From Thermoplasmata archaeon (GTDB lineage: Archaea; Thermoplasmatota; Thermoplasmata; GCA-020350865): a stretch of 64,000 bases of DNA. Shown here one piece after another: positions 49,198 through 57,803 of the stretch. The notes beneath the pieces are model-generated. The model was not told the DNA's origin. It made no database searches and saw only the letters and a program-made list of their open reading frames with translations. Positions within the stretch are counted from its first letter, which is position 1; each line of letters starts with the position of its first letter. The DNA is taken from contig CP070751.1 in the NCBI GenBank assembly GCA_020348445.1, positions 80,832-144,831 on the forward strand, written 5' to 3'. Both the position numbers and the translations under genes were made by a program.

Positions 49198-49722
49198 TTG
49201 AAAGATTATACCTCACTATGCAGAATTGATAAAGACCAAAATGGAGTGGAGGGGATACCACTAAAACTGATCATAGTACTTGTTATTTTGGCCATCACGC
49301 TTCCCTTAATATGGAAGGGGCTGGAAAGTTATGACCGCTCACAAACCGAAAGCAATTTGATTTCTGAGATCGAGTTCTTATCAATCAATATAAAACAGGT
49401 ATATCTCAACGGAATGGGCAACGCCGTCGATGTAAATGTGGATTTCGCAAATGGTATGATGACGAAGATCGATTGGGTAAAAATCGGCGACTCCATTCAA
49501 GGTATATGGTCCAGCATTCAATACAAGCTCAGTTATAAAAGCAGTGATTATGTCCTAATCAAAGACCCTAACATCCCCTTCGGGAACATAAGCAACAGCG
49601 TATTCGGACCTCTGAGGGTTGCATCAGGCAAGCATACCATCCATCTTGAATGTAAAGAGGGTATCGATTTCGATTCTGATGGCACCGAGGATATGTACGT
49701 CGAAGTTTCCAGGGTGGAGTGA
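49198..49722 (+). CDS. Type IV pilin-like protein with class III signal sequence
   Basis: This 174-residue protein is read from TTG at 49198, supported by GGGGGAGG just upstream; no better ATG lies near. Its N-terminus has a charged leader ending DKDQNG, then VEGIPLK and a hydrophobic stretch (about residues 23-39). This is the layout of archaeal prepilins cut after a Gly by an archaeal prepilin peptidase. The C-terminal part is a predicted beta domain ending in an acidic FDSDGTEDMYVE. The stop overlaps the next gene, so the two are translationally coupled. The protein is likely a minor pilin or surface pseudopilin. No pilus ATPase or membrane platform gene is in the window, so its machine is unknown. 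Confidence 0.78.
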   Translation: MKDYTSLCRIDKDQNGVEGIPLKLIIVLVILAITLPLIWKGLESYDRSQTESNLISEIEFLSINIKQVYLNGMGNAVDVNVDFANGMMTKIDWVKIGDSIQGIWSSIQYKLSYKSSDYVLIKDPNIPFGNISNSVFGPLRVASGKHTIHLECKEGIDFDSDGTEDMYVEVSRVE

Positions 49723-50216
49723 GATTGTTCGATTTCTTAACCTCGAAATTGGCAATGATGATTGCAGCGATTATCATACTGGTTTCAGTTCTTGGAATTT
49801 ATGCTTTCCAAAGAGAGCAGGCAAAGGATCTAGAGCTCAATAATATAGCAGATAGGATATCTGGGACCATCGATAACTTCAACTCACTTTCTGGTGAGTC
49901 AAAGATCAATGTCACATTCGAAAGGGGAAAGGAAGGGACCTATGTCAAACCCACTGTAAATGGAGAAAGATATGAAATAGTGATCACTCGAATTAAGGTC
50001 TTCGTAACATTGGAGGAAAGAAGAGCCGTAAGCAACCTCATTGCTCCCATACATCTTTGGGCTCCCCAGTCAAATATCTACAATCAATGGCAAATCGAGG
50101 AAAATGATGGTGATCACAAAATCCTGGAATTTATGTCTGGAGAGGATTTTAAAGTCGAAAGAAAATTACTGGAGATAGACCAAGAAAATGAGTACAGGAC
50201 CTTTGTTTATGTTTGA
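49719..50216 (+). CDS. Pilin-like/membrane-anchored small protein, partner of the preceding gene
   Basis: The frame opens with GTG at 49719, overlapping the previous stop (GTGA). A TTG at 49725 has a better spaced GGTGGA and is an alternative start. The product is about 165 residues: a short N-terminus (RLFDFLTSK), one hydrophobic segment (about 10-28) and an extracytoplasmic region with an N-V-T sequon. The topology resembles pilin-type subunits, but I see no clear peptidase cleavage motif. Coupling with the pilin-like gene suggests they act together. I do not recognise a named family. Confidence 0.72.
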   Translation: MRLFDFLTSKLAMMIAAIIILVSVLGIYAFQREQAKDLELNNIADRISGTIDNFNSLSGESKINVTFERGKEGTYVKPTVNGERYEIVITRIKVFVTLEERRAVSNLIAPIHLWAPQSNIYNQWQIEENDGDHKILEFMSGEDFKVERKLLEIDQENEYRTFVYV

Positions 50217-50242
50217 ATTTTTTAATGATTGGCGTTTTTTAT
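50217..50242 (+). terminator. T-rich terminator between convergent genes
   Basis: Two T runs follow the stop of the pilin-like pair before the converging argS end. Oligo-T tracts are the usual archaeal termination signal. Confidence 0.5.
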
Positions 50243-51967
50243 TTACATCTCATCTGGTGCTTCAATCCCCAAGCAGAAAAGCGAATTCTTGAGCACAATC
50301 CTCCCCGCGTCCACCAATGCCAGTCTCATCTTCCTGAGGGCGTCATCCTCACATGCAAGAACAGGGCAGTCCCTGTAGAACTGGTTGAAAATGGTTGCGC
50401 AAGCGTATGCGTGTGCCGCCATGGTGTGCGGGCTTCTTCTTTCTGCACATTCTTTAACTGTCTCGGGAAATGATGCCATCTCTTTTACAAGGGAAATCTC
50501 TGAAGGGTGCTCAGAAAGGGTGGGATCATAATTTTCATAACCCTCAATCCCTGCCTCTTTGGCCTTCCTTAAAATGCTGCTCGCCCTTGCATGGGAGTAC
50601 TGTATAAAAGGAGCGCTTGCTCCCTCGAAGTTCAAAGCGTCCTCCCATTTAAATACTATCTTCTTTTCAGCCTGGACCCTCGCTATATTGAACCTTATGG
50701 CGCCGATTGCGACTTTCTCGGCAATTTCCCTGACTTTCTCCTCAGAAAGTTCCTCTCTGCGCTTTTTTACCTCGGCTTTTGCTCTTTCTATTGCCTCATC
50801 AATAAGATCCTCGACAAAGACAACCTTGCCTTTTCTTGTGGACATCCTCCCTTCGGGAAGCGAGACAAAGGAATAGAATATTACCTCAGGCGCCTTCTCT
50901 AAACCCATGATCTTCAGCCCCACTGCCACATACTCGGACTCCAGTTTATGATCCTCGCCTAGGATATTGATGGCATCATCGCAGTGCTCATACTTCCAAA
51001 GATGATAGGCTATGTCCCTTGTTGCATACAATGAAGTGCCATCGCTTCTTTGGAAAAAGAACTTTCCTTCTTCTTTTCTTTCTCGAAACGGCATTAAATC
51101 AATAAAATACGCGCCCTCCTCCTCATCGCAATGCTGACTTTCTTTTAGGCCTGCAATTACCTTGTCAACACTACCGTCAAGCACGAATTGCGATTCATAG
51201 ACATACTTGTCCACAGCCACATTTATCCTGGAAAGTGAAAGAAAGATATCCTCATCCATGACCCTCGCACATGCCGATCTTACCTTGTCAGTAATCTCAG
51301 GCTCACCTTTCTCCAGCTTCTTTAGCCAATCGTCTCTTGTAGTCTCCATCTCCTTATTCTCGGAAACTGCCTTGCTTGCATACTGATACGGTCCCAGGGA
51401 ATCGTCATCAGCAGGCCTTTTATCCCATATCTCTATTCCATAAGCCAGGGTAACTGCTTGCTTTCCCATGTCGTCCACATAGTACTGGGTTTCCACCGTA
51501 AATCCAGCTTTTCTTAATATTCTAGCAAGGGAGTCACCAATAATTGGGTTCCTCGCCCTTCCAATGTGGAGTTTGTCAGTAGGATTGGCGCTTGTGTGCT
51601 CTAAAATTATTTTTCTATCAACTTGCGGCAAACACCCATAATCATCCCCCAACTCCAAAACACCTTTTAACGTCATCTCAGCCAATTTTTTCGAATTGAA
51701 ATGGAAGTTAACGTATGGACCCGAGCTTTCGCATTTCTCAATTATTTCCCCGAAAGATATTTTATCGGCAATTTCCTCTGCAATCTTCTGGGGGGTCTTC
51801 TTTGCAAGGGGGGCCAAAGAAAAGCATGAAAAGGCGATATCCCCGAGGTTCTCAGGGGGAGTATCCAAGGTGATTTTTACATCATCATAACCTAAACCCG
51901 CAAGTACCTTAGCAAGGGAGGTCATAACCTCTTCTTTGCATATCCCCAACGGGTTTAGGGTTCTCAT
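50243..51967 (-). CDS. argS: Arginyl-tRNA synthetase
   Basis: This 574-residue class I aminoacyl-tRNA synthetase attaches arginine to tRNA-Arg in the cytoplasm. The N-terminal tRNA-binding domain (about 1-110) is followed by the HIGH signature as KLHIGRARNP (near residue 135), with the family-typical HTSANPT just before it. The KMSKS-equivalent is GRMSTRKG (about 375-382). The C-terminal anticodon-binding DALR domain has FIQYSHARASSILRKA and CPVL. The length fits archaeal and bacterial ArgRS. The start at 51967 has GAGGAC only two bases before ATG; a second Met at residue 15 is possible but would shorten the first helix. It lies 46 bases after prf1 on the same strand, and a TATA-like TTTTAAATAAG in that gap suggests an additional promoter. 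Confidence 0.96.
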   Translation of the reverse strand: MRTLNPLGICKEEVMTSLAKVLAGLGYDDVKITLDTPPENLGDIAFSCFSLAPLAKKTPQKIAEEIADKISFGEIIEKCESSGPYVNFHFNSKKLAEMTLKGVLELGDDYGCLPQVDRKIILEHTSANPTDKLHIGRARNPIIGDSLARILRKAGFTVETQYYVDDMGKQAVTLAYGIEIWDKRPADDDSLGPYQYASKAVSENKEMETTRDDWLKKLEKGEPEITDKVRSACARVMDEDIFLSLSRINVAVDKYVYESQFVLDGSVDKVIAGLKESQHCDEEEGAYFIDLMPFRERKEEGKFFFQRSDGTSLYATRDIAYHLWKYEHCDDAINILGEDHKLESEYVAVGLKIMGLEKAPEVIFYSFVSLPEGRMSTRKGKVVFVEDLIDEAIERAKAEVKKRREELSEEKVREIAEKVAIGAIRFNIARVQAEKKIVFKWEDALNFEGASAPFIQYSHARASSILRKAKEAGIEGYENYDPTLSEHPSEISLVKEMASFPETVKECAERRSPHTMAAHAYACATIFNQFYRDCPVLACEDDALRKMRLALVDAGRIVLKNSLFCLGIEAPDEM

Positions 51968-52013
51968 GTCCTCACATTCAAATTATTTACGACTTTCTTA
52001 TTTAAAATTTACC

Positions 52014-53249
52014 TTAAGTCATCTCCACTCTATATCTGGTTACCCCTCCAAGACCGCCGAATGCCCTAAGGAACATCTCTCCTTCCTCGGAATCTGAGGA
52101 GATCAACTCAACGTTGGTGCCGTAGGTCTCTGCGACCTTGATCAGTTCTTCAATAATATCTGAATTCTCCATCACATTCAGGGAGGATTGACAATTTGGG
52201 CAGTCTTCTGATGTTACATGCTCCTCTGATGTGGTTTTTTCCTCCAGATAACCACATCTTTGACATGATACTTTTATTCTTCTTTTTCTCATGGCTTCAG
52301 AGACCAGCAAGGTATCTATTGCACCCAGTTTAAGGGCATTTAAAACCTCCTCCTCACCGTAAACAGCCAAACCTCCGTCAGGTTTTCTTATTTCGTCGAT
52401 AAATCTTTTGAGCAGGTTCTTTTCTTTCATGAGTTCGATTCCTGACAATCTTTCCCTGGCCTTTTCTGTGAGCTCCTTTAGACCATACTCGTCGGTATAA
52501 CCAGTGTCGAACGAGTCAACCACCTTCTTCTTAAGTTCATGATGTAGGTAATCCCGCTCCATGAAAAACACCTTGGTGGAGCCGGGGCCGCCTACCAATA
52601 TTCCCTTCAAATCCTTTTCCTCTAAAAAGGAGTCGTTTGCCAGATCGCCAACCTTCTTGAAAAATTCATGGGCCGCAATCTCTATCAATCTTTCAAACCT
52701 CCTTTGGGATTGTCCTCCCCTTCCATGCTTGCTTGGAACAAGGGATTGAACGTTCTTTACAGTGATTATCCTCTTGCCCCTTAAAAAACCGATTGTGGCT
52801 TCGCTTCTGTCTATCACCAGAAGGCCGTAAACGTCCCTTTCTGCGAGCATATCCTCCAAGGGTTCGAGATAAAACGATGAATCGCACCTGTAGAGGAATG
52901 TGTTTATCTTATCTGGAGGCTCTATGATATGACTTACCATATCAGTTTGATCCCCTGCTATGGCCGTGTGTCCCACGAAGAACACCATGCCGTTCTCAGG
53001 TGGGCGTTTGAAGGCCTTCAGCCTGTTCATTATAGATTCGATTGCAGCCATCACGTTCTTTCTCGTGCTTTTGGACTTTATATTTGAGGATTGGGAATAC
53101 TCGTTGCGCAGGTATGAAACAACCTCATGAATCTGTCTGGTGGGCGGGATGTAAAGGGATATGAGCTCTGTAGCTCTTCCGGAATGCGAACTAAGCTCCT
53201 CGAGCTTTCGCCTGAATTCGTACCTTGCCAATGCTTCTTTTTCCACCAT
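52014..53249 (-). CDS. prf1: Peptide chain release factor aRF1
   Basis: This factor recognises all three stop codons and releases the finished protein. From the ATG at 53249 (MVEKEALARYEF) it has 411 residues, normal for the archaeal family. An upstream in-frame TTG at 53285 is less likely, because TTTGGAGAAAAGAAC gives a good SD for 53249 and the TATA-like region at about 53290-53305 would put the transcript start between them. The N domain carries NIKSKSTRKNV (stop-codon reading) and the middle domain GRGGQSQRRFERL (the GGQ catalytic loop). The C domain has four zinc-type cysteines (CQRCGYLEE and CPNCQS), a mini-domain that varies among archaea. Confidence 0.97.
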   Translation of the reverse strand: MVEKEALARYEFRRKLEELSSHSGRATELISLYIPPTRQIHEVVSYLRNEYSQSSNIKSKSTRKNVMAAIESIMNRLKAFKRPPENGMVFFVGHTAIAGDQTDMVSHIIEPPDKINTFLYRCDSSFYLEPLEDMLAERDVYGLLVIDRSEATIGFLRGKRIITVKNVQSLVPSKHGRGGQSQRRFERLIEIAAHEFFKKVGDLANDSFLEEKDLKGILVGGPGSTKVFFMERDYLHHELKKKVVDSFDTGYTDEYGLKELTEKARERLSGIELMKEKNLLKRFIDEIRKPDGGLAVYGEEEVLNALKLGAIDTLLVSEAMRKRRIKVSCQRCGYLEEKTTSEEHVTSEDCPNCQSSLNVMENSDIIEELIKVAETYGTNVELISSDSEEGEMFLRAFGGLGGVTRYRVEMT

Positions 53250-53451
53250 GTTCTTTTCTCCAAATTTCAATTTAGGCTTTCGCAAGGATATTATAATACA
53301 AAACCTATAACACCCTTAGCCCTTATGTATATTGTGGATTTAACGGCAATCATGAATGGGTTAATAAAGATTTGCTATTGGAAAAAGTAGAGCCAAATTC
53401 AGAATCCCTTCCATAATTATTATGGGCGGGTGGAGGGAGGTTGGTGGTGGG

Positions 53452-53466
53452 CATCATATAAAAATA
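53452..53466 (+). promoter_or_regulatory. TATA box of pyrH
   Basis: CATATAAAAATAG lies about 19-33 bases before the ATG, close enough that the transcript could be leaderless or nearly so, although GAGGCGAT also precedes the ATG. The 235-base gap back to prf1 shows no other gene. Confidence 0.5.
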
Positions 53467-53484
53467 GGGTATTGAGGCGATCTC

Positions 53485-54165
53485 ATGGATTCGGTTGTCA
53501 TATCGATAGGAGGTTCTGTGCTAGTTCCCAACGAAAACGATGCTGATTATTTGAAAACGCTTGCTGGCCTTCTTTCGCGGATCTCCTCAATTCATAAATT
53601 ATATATTGTCACTGGTGGGGGAAGAATTGCACGGTATTACATCACGTCAGGCAGGGTATTGGGTGCTTCTGAGAAAAATTTAGATGAGTTTGGTATCGAG
53701 GTGACGAGATTGAATGCCAGGCTATTGAGTACAGCTCTGGGCGATCTTGCCAATCCGAAACCTGCTTTGAATATTGACGAGGCCACTGAACTAGGCAAAA
53801 ACCATCAGATCGTGGTTATGGGGGGCACGGAACCCGGCCACACAACTGATGCCGTTTCCGCGATGCTGGCTGATAAGATTGGTGCAGCAAGGCTAGTGAA
53901 TGCAACTTCTGTGGATGGAGTTTATGACTCAGATCCCAAGAAAAACAAGGACGCGAAGAGGTTCAAAAGGGTGTCCCATGAAGAGCTGGTTGCCCTGACT
54001 TCCGAAATTAAAGGCATGGCAGGACCTACTGTGATATTTGATCCAAAAGGCTCTGAGATCATCAAAAACGCCAAAATTCCCCTCTATGTATGTCATGGAA
54101 GGGACTTAGGGGCATTAGAAAATGCTGTATTGGGTAAGGATTTCGACGGTACGATAGTGGATTGA
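53485..54165 (+). CDS. pyrH: UMP kinase (archaeal type)
   Basis: This 226-residue amino-acid-kinase-fold enzyme phosphorylates UMP to UDP with ATP in pyrimidine synthesis. SIGGSVLVP at residues 6-14 is the N-terminal phosphate-binding glycine motif. IVTGGGRIARYYI (about 42-54) and GGTEPGHTTDAVSAMLA (about 112-128) bind UMP and phosphate. NATSVDGVYDSDP (about 138-150) is the typical ATP-site region of this family. The length and the short loops match archaeal UMP kinase. It is divergently placed from prf1 and likely a single-gene unit. Confidence 0.95.
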   Translation: MDSVVISIGGSVLVPNENDADYLKTLAGLLSRISSIHKLYIVTGGGRIARYYITSGRVLGASEKNLDEFGIEVTRLNARLLSTALGDLANPKPALNIDEATELGKNHQIVVMGGTEPGHTTDAVSAMLADKIGAARLVNATSVDGVYDSDPKKNKDAKRFKRVSHEELVALTSEIKGMAGPTVIFDPKGSEIIKNAKIPLYVCHGRDLGALENAVLGKDFDGTIVD

Positions 54166-54195
54166 GGGTTAAATTTTCAGAAATATTTTTCTTTG
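54166..54195 (+). terminator. Possible T-rich terminator after pyrH
   Basis: The stop is followed by TTAAATTTTCAG and then ATATTTTTCTTT, a loose oligo-T region before the next promoter. Confidence 0.35.
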
Positions 54196-54214
54196 GGGAT
54201 CCAAAATAAACAGG

Positions 54215-54224
54215 TATTTATATC
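54215..54224 (+). promoter_or_regulatory. TATA box of the first zinc-ribbon gene
   Basis: TATTTATATC lies about 50 bases before the ATG at 54270. The same sequence recurs before later genes of this cluster. Confidence 0.6.
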
Positions 54225-54269
54225 ATTATTCTCATTTAACATCCAAAGTTGCAGAGAGGGGTAATATAT

Positions 54270-55217
54270 ATGGGAATCTGTCCCAGATGTAATATTGAGG
54301 TTATGGGTACTATTTGCCCAAGATGTGGGGGGAGTCTTGTTCAAGCAACTACTCAACCATACCCGCAACAATTATATCAACAACCTTATCAACAGCCAGT
54401 CCCAAGACCTTTGCCTCCAAAAGGAAAAGCTGCCTTGGTGTTGGCAATTATCTCGGTGATTATGTTATTTATTACCGGGGCAATAGGATGGTGGTCCATG
54501 TCCTATGAATATGAACGGATTCACGAGTTTATGGAGGAGGAAGATGTAACTCAAAGTAAAGTTAAAGTAGATTTCACTTTGGAAGAGATGATTGCCGAAG
54601 TAGAAACAATATCAGATGGAGAAACTGATACTATTGATGGGGATGTTGATTTATCAAGTGACATGGAGGACGTTGCTGACATTACCGGCCTTCTTTTGTT
54701 ATTGGGAGCAGTGATGAGTATTCTTGTGATCATTTTAATTGGATTGATATTGGGTATAATTCAAACAAGAAGCAGAATGATGGCTATGTTTACCAAGTTA
54801 TTTAAGAATCTAGCTTTATTATTTGCACTATTGGCAGTAATTTTTGTTCTGATAGCTCCTATTTACTATATGTTCACATGGCCAGAAGCAACCGAGGATC
54901 AAATGGGCACTTTATTTTTTGGTTCGGATGAGAAAATTTATGATGGCACCTTTATGGGCTCGGATAGTTTTGAGCATGAAGAAGATTGGGGAGCCACCTA
55001 TAAGGGTGACATCAGTTGGGGTCCCAGTTTTGGGTGGTATCTATCATTTATTTGCGTTTTTCTATTAGTGATCACCTTTTTCCTCGTAAAACTCGCTGGT
55101 GATGAAGCCATGATCCTAGCCCCTGCTCCACTGCCCAGATATTGGCCCCAATATACTCCGCAACCACCACAACCTAACCTGCCACCGCCGCCTCCAAATC
55201 CACCACCACCCCCATAA
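54270..55217 (+). CDS. Zinc-ribbon four-TM membrane protein, copy 1
   Basis: I place the start at 54270 (MGICPRCNIEV), with GAGAGGGG about 9 bases upstream, not at an in-frame TTG at 54249. The 315-residue protein begins with a rubredoxin-like zinc ribbon (Cys4, Cys7, Cys16, Cys19), then a Gln/Pro-rich linker. TM1 (LVLAIISVIMLFITGAIG) precedes an acidic loop of about 70 residues (VDFTLEEMIAEVE, TDTIDGDVDLSSDMED). TM2 and TM3 follow, then a second loop with paired GSD motifs, TM4, and a polyproline C-terminus. It is a clear paralog of the next gene. The ribbon should face the cytoplasm. I know no described function. Confidence 0.85.
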   Translation: MGICPRCNIEVMGTICPRCGGSLVQATTQPYPQQLYQQPYQQPVPRPLPPKGKAALVLAIISVIMLFITGAIGWWSMSYEYERIHEFMEEEDVTQSKVKVDFTLEEMIAEVETISDGETDTIDGDVDLSSDMEDVADITGLLLLLGAVMSILVIILIGLILGIIQTRSRMMAMFTKLFKNLALLFALLAVIFVLIAPIYYMFTWPEATEDQMGTLFFGSDEKIYDGTFMGSDSFEHEEDWGATYKGDISWGPSFGWYLSFICVFLLVITFFLVKLAGDEAMILAPAPLPRYWPQYTPQPPQPNLPPPPPNPPPPP

Positions 55218-55376
55218 TTTTAACAATATAATACGTACGGAAACATGTGAGCAAAAGACTATTTTGGATGCCCAATTAACAAAATATGAAATCCATAATA
55301 AATAGGAAATTCTCGCCACAATAAGGGAATTTAAGGGCAAATCCTCAAAATATTTTTTAGATGCCGAAATAAAAAT

Positions 55377-55387
55377 CTATTTATACC
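55377..55387 (+). promoter_or_regulatory. TATA box of zinc-ribbon gene 2
   Basis: CTATTTATACC lies about 50-60 bases before the ATG, and a very strong SD, AAGGAGGT, sits at 55421-55428. The 218-base gap before it holds no other gene. Confidence 0.6.
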
Positions 55388-55435
55388 TTTAGTAACATCT
55401 CCCCTCAATAAGTCGCTTGCAAGGAGGTAAAAGAT

Positions 55436-56353
55436 ATGGCAATTTGTCCTAACTGTAATGTTGAAGTACAAGGTAATTTTTGTCCGCTCTGCGGTATGAG
55501 TGTCCCCCAGGGTCCACAACCGCCTGCACAAGCCCCTGGCCAACCGCCTGCTCAGGCGCCCATGCCGGCTCCTGCACCTGCACCGTATGGACCACCACCA
55601 CCAACAGCACCAGCTGGGCCAATGCCGGTAAAAGCTGTGGCGGCCTTGGTTTTAGGCATCATAGTGGTGATAATACTTCTTATTGCTGGAGCAATGCCAT
55701 GGTTTTCTGCAAATATAAAGAATGGTGATGAGACCCAAGTTGATTTTACGTTTAAAGAGGCAATAGCTGACACTGACGGTACCGAGGACGAGAAGGATCT
55801 GGATGACATGGAAGGTGATGTTGACGATGTTGCAGGAACCACAAGTCTCCTACTCTTAGTAGGTGTCATGATGATCTTTATTGTTATCATATTGGTGGGC
55901 CTTATTGTCGGGATGTTTTACATGAGAATGCACAAGTTCCACAAGTTATTTGGTAATTTAGCCCTCCTATTCTGTTTCCTGGCCCTGATATTCACCCTTA
56001 TTGCTCCAATCTATTATATGGCTGCCTGGCCAGATGAAGTAGATAAAGCTGCTGAGGGAGAAGGATGGCCATTTAAAATCGATTCTTTTATAGGCTCGGA
56101 TTCAACTGGTGGGTATAAAGCTGAATGGGGCCCCGGAGTGGGATGGATCTTGGCCATAGTCGGTTTTGTATTGATACTGGTTACCCTTATTATTGTAAAA
56201 CTTGGTAACGATGAGGTACAGAAATTGGCTCCATATGCACCACCTATACCCCAACAGCCGTACATGCCACCACCACAGTATCCACAACAGCCCCCACAAT
56301 ATCCTCAGCAACCTCCACAATATCCCCAGCAACCCCCACAATATCCACAGTAA
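55436..56353 (+). CDS. Zinc-ribbon four-TM membrane protein, copy 2
   Basis: This 305-residue paralog of the preceding gene has the same order: zinc ribbon (Cys4, Cys7, Cys16, Cys19), a Pro/Ala-rich linker (about 22-65), TM1 (about 67-92), and an acidic loop with VDFTFKEAIADTDG and DDMEGDVDDVAG. TM2, TM3 (LIAPIYYMAAWPDEVD, shared with copy 1), a loop with SFIGSDS, and TM4 follow. The C-terminus is a QYPQQPP repeat. The loops are the most conserved part between the copies apart from the ribbon, so they may carry the function. No enzyme motif is visible. Its own TATA box and SD suggest separate expression. Confidence 0.86.
   Translation: MAICPNCNVEVQGNFCPLCGMSVPQGPQPPAQAPGQPPAQAPMPAPAPAPYGPPPPTAPAGPMPVKAVAALVLGIIVVIILLIAGAMPWFSANIKNGDETQVDFTFKEAIADTDGTEDEKDLDDMEGDVDDVAGTTSLLLLVGVMMIFIVIILVGLIVGMFYMRMHKFHKLFGNLALLFCFLALIFTLIAPIYYMAAWPDEVDKAAEGEGWPFKIDSFIGSDSTGGYKAEWGPGVGWILAIVGFVLILVTLIIVKLGNDEVQKLAPYAPPIPQQPYMPPPQYPQQPPQYPQQPPQYPQQPPQYPQ
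56276..56350 (+). repeat. 21-bp tandem repeat encoding QYPQQPP
   Basis: Three full and one partial 21-bp unit encode the Pro/Gln-rich C-terminus. The units differ only at a few wobble positions, so copy number could change by slippage without shifting frame. Confidence 0.75.
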
Positions 56354-56470
56354 CTCCGATAATAAAGATGTGGCAAAATATGCAGTGGTCCGTCATTTGA
56401 GGACCATGTTGGATTCTACCAACTAATGACCAGAACGAAGTAAGCCAATAGATATCTGTTCAATATATTA

Positions 56471-56481
56471 AAGTATTTAAG
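56471..56481 (+). promoter_or_regulatory. Possible TATA box of zinc-ribbon gene 3
   Basis: AAGTATTTAAG lies about 75 bases before the ATG. An alternative, GATAATATAAG, is nearer at about 56486-56497. The 201-base gap holds no other gene. Confidence 0.4.
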
Positions 56482-56554
56482 ATGGGATAATATAAGATAA
56501 CAAAGTCTTATATTGAATCACATAATGAAGTCGATTAAAGGAAAGGTGAGAAAA

Positions 56555-57670
56555 ATGGCGTTTTGTCAAAATTGCGGAAGTGTTGTAATGGGTGAATCTT
56601 GCCCGAATTGCGGCCAAGCAGTTGCTCAAACACCAAATCAACCACCAGCTCAACCTGCACAGCCACAAAAGCAGAACAGCAAAAAAATAGGTGTGATCAT
56701 CGCAATAATCATTGTGATTGTTGTGATTCTGGCGGCCATGATCTTCGTTTTTTCAGATTCCAAGGACTCAGATAACGGAGTCTTTACAGAGAGCCTAACA
56801 ATAGAGATGAACGATACAGAGCATATGAAACTGGAGTATAAGATAGAAGGGGCTGGTAATAAAACAAAAGAAATACGGGATACAATCGATGATGATGAAT
56901 ACGGTGAAGAAGATGGAGAGGTCACATCAGATGAAGTCGAGAAAGTTGTAGAGGTATTTGAAGATCTAAAGGGAGTAACTTCATATGGCTATACGATAGA
57001 TGATGAATTAGGGGAATATATTGAATTCAACGTATCATTAAAGGGTGCTGAAGGGAAAGTTGATAGTGAAAAACCAATTACATTTACATTGACTATAGAA
57101 ATCGAGTGGGATTTATCAGATAAAGACCAGGACTATTACAGGCTTGAAATACTGAGATTTCTACCTTTTGTTGGGGATTTAACATTTACATGTCCGTCAG
57201 GATATGAGGTATATGAAGTCTATGGATTGAAGGACGACATAACATCAGGCCAGACCACTATCACGGGTACCATGGAAGAGGATGCAGAATATATTAACAT
57301 AATGATAAAGAAAACAGGCGTCGTAATTGGCGACGAGGAAGCAGAACCTAATGATAGTATAAGTAATGCAAATCCAATTTCCAGTGGCGTTGATATGTCA
57401 GGCAGTTTAGAAGAGGGTACCGACGAAGATGATTGGTATTATATTTACTTTGAATACGATGATACAGTAGAAATCGATTTATCGGGACCAAGTGGCACAG
57501 ATTTTGATATATTTTTATATGATTCGCTCAGTGCAGAAAAGAGTTCCAGTTCAGAATCTGGTAGCCAAGAAAATATCATTTATGTTGTGACTTCGTCTGA
57601 ATATTATTACGTAAATGTCAAATCCGCAAGTGGAAGCGGCAGTTATACATTAAGCGTGGATATTACTTGA
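56555..57670 (+). CDS. Zinc-ribbon single-TM protein with EF-hand-like ectodomain and PPC domain
   Basis: I start at 56555 (MAFCQNCGS) after GAAAGGTGAG, matching the paralogs, not at the ATG at 56525 or the in-frame codon at 56513. The protein has 371 residues: a zinc ribbon (Cys4, Cys7, Cys16, Cys19), a Pro/Gln linker and a TM (about 45-66). An acidic ectodomain starts LTIEMNDTEHMKLEYKIEG and holds YGEEDGEVTSDEVE, like an EF-hand loop with Tyr where the first ligand should be. After SGYEVYEVYGL comes a C-terminal domain with EAEPNDSISNANPI and DEDDWYYI (about 278-371), typical of bacterial pre-peptidase C-terminal (PPC) domains. The ectodomain faces outside if the ribbon is cytoplasmic. Function is unknown. 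Confidence 0.86.
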   Translation: MAFCQNCGSVVMGESCPNCGQAVAQTPNQPPAQPAQPQKQNSKKIGVIIAIIIVIVVILAAMIFVFSDSKDSDNGVFTESLTIEMNDTEHMKLEYKIEGAGNKTKEIRDTIDDDEYGEEDGEVTSDEVEKVVEVFEDLKGVTSYGYTIDDELGEYIEFNVSLKGAEGKVDSEKPITFTLTIEIEWDLSDKDQDYYRLEILRFLPFVGDLTFTCPSGYEVYEVYGLKDDITSGQTTITGTMEEDAEYINIMIKKTGVVIGDEEAEPNDSISNANPISSGVDMSGSLEEGTDEDDWYYIYFEYDDTVEIDLSGPSGTDFDIFLYDSLSAEKSSSSESGSQENIIYVVTSSEYYYVNVKSASGSGSYTLSVDIT

Positions 57671-57690
57671 ATATTTTATACATTAAAAAG

Positions 57691-57714
57691 CCAGGTAATA
57701 ACAAAGTTACCTGG
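57691..57714 (+). terminator. Inverted repeat after zinc-ribbon gene 3
   Basis: CCAGGTAA, an eight-base loop, then TTACCTGG form a perfect 8-bp stem 20 bases after the stop. There is no strong U tract behind it, so it may be an mRNA 3'-end structure and not a terminator proper. Confidence 0.5.
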
Positions 57715-57750
57715 TTCTAGGTTCTTTAAATCTCATTATAGAGGGCAAGC

Positions 57751-57760
57751 TATTTATATC
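57751..57760 (+). promoter_or_regulatory. TATA box of zinc-ribbon gene 4
   Basis: TATTTATATC is identical to the box before the first gene of this cluster and lies about 50 bases before the ATG. Confidence 0.6.
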
Positions 57761-57803
57761 TCAAATAACTTATAGATAATAACTTTGAGGGAAGGTGATA
57801 AAT

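Noticed and set aside
50213..50473. Plus-strand ORF of 86 residues overlapping the argS 3' end
   Set aside because: It is the reverse strand of the conserved ArgRS C-terminal domain and has no SD.
53286..53484. Possible small RNA or tRNA in the gap between prf1 and pyrH
   Set aside because: No cloverleaf, CCA end or stable hairpin could be found by eye; the G-rich stretch at about 53424-53450 has no partner strand.
57691..57714. Riboswitch for the following zinc-ribbon gene
   Set aside because: The single hairpin lies upstream of that gene's TATA box, so it is not in its leader; it belongs to the preceding transcript.
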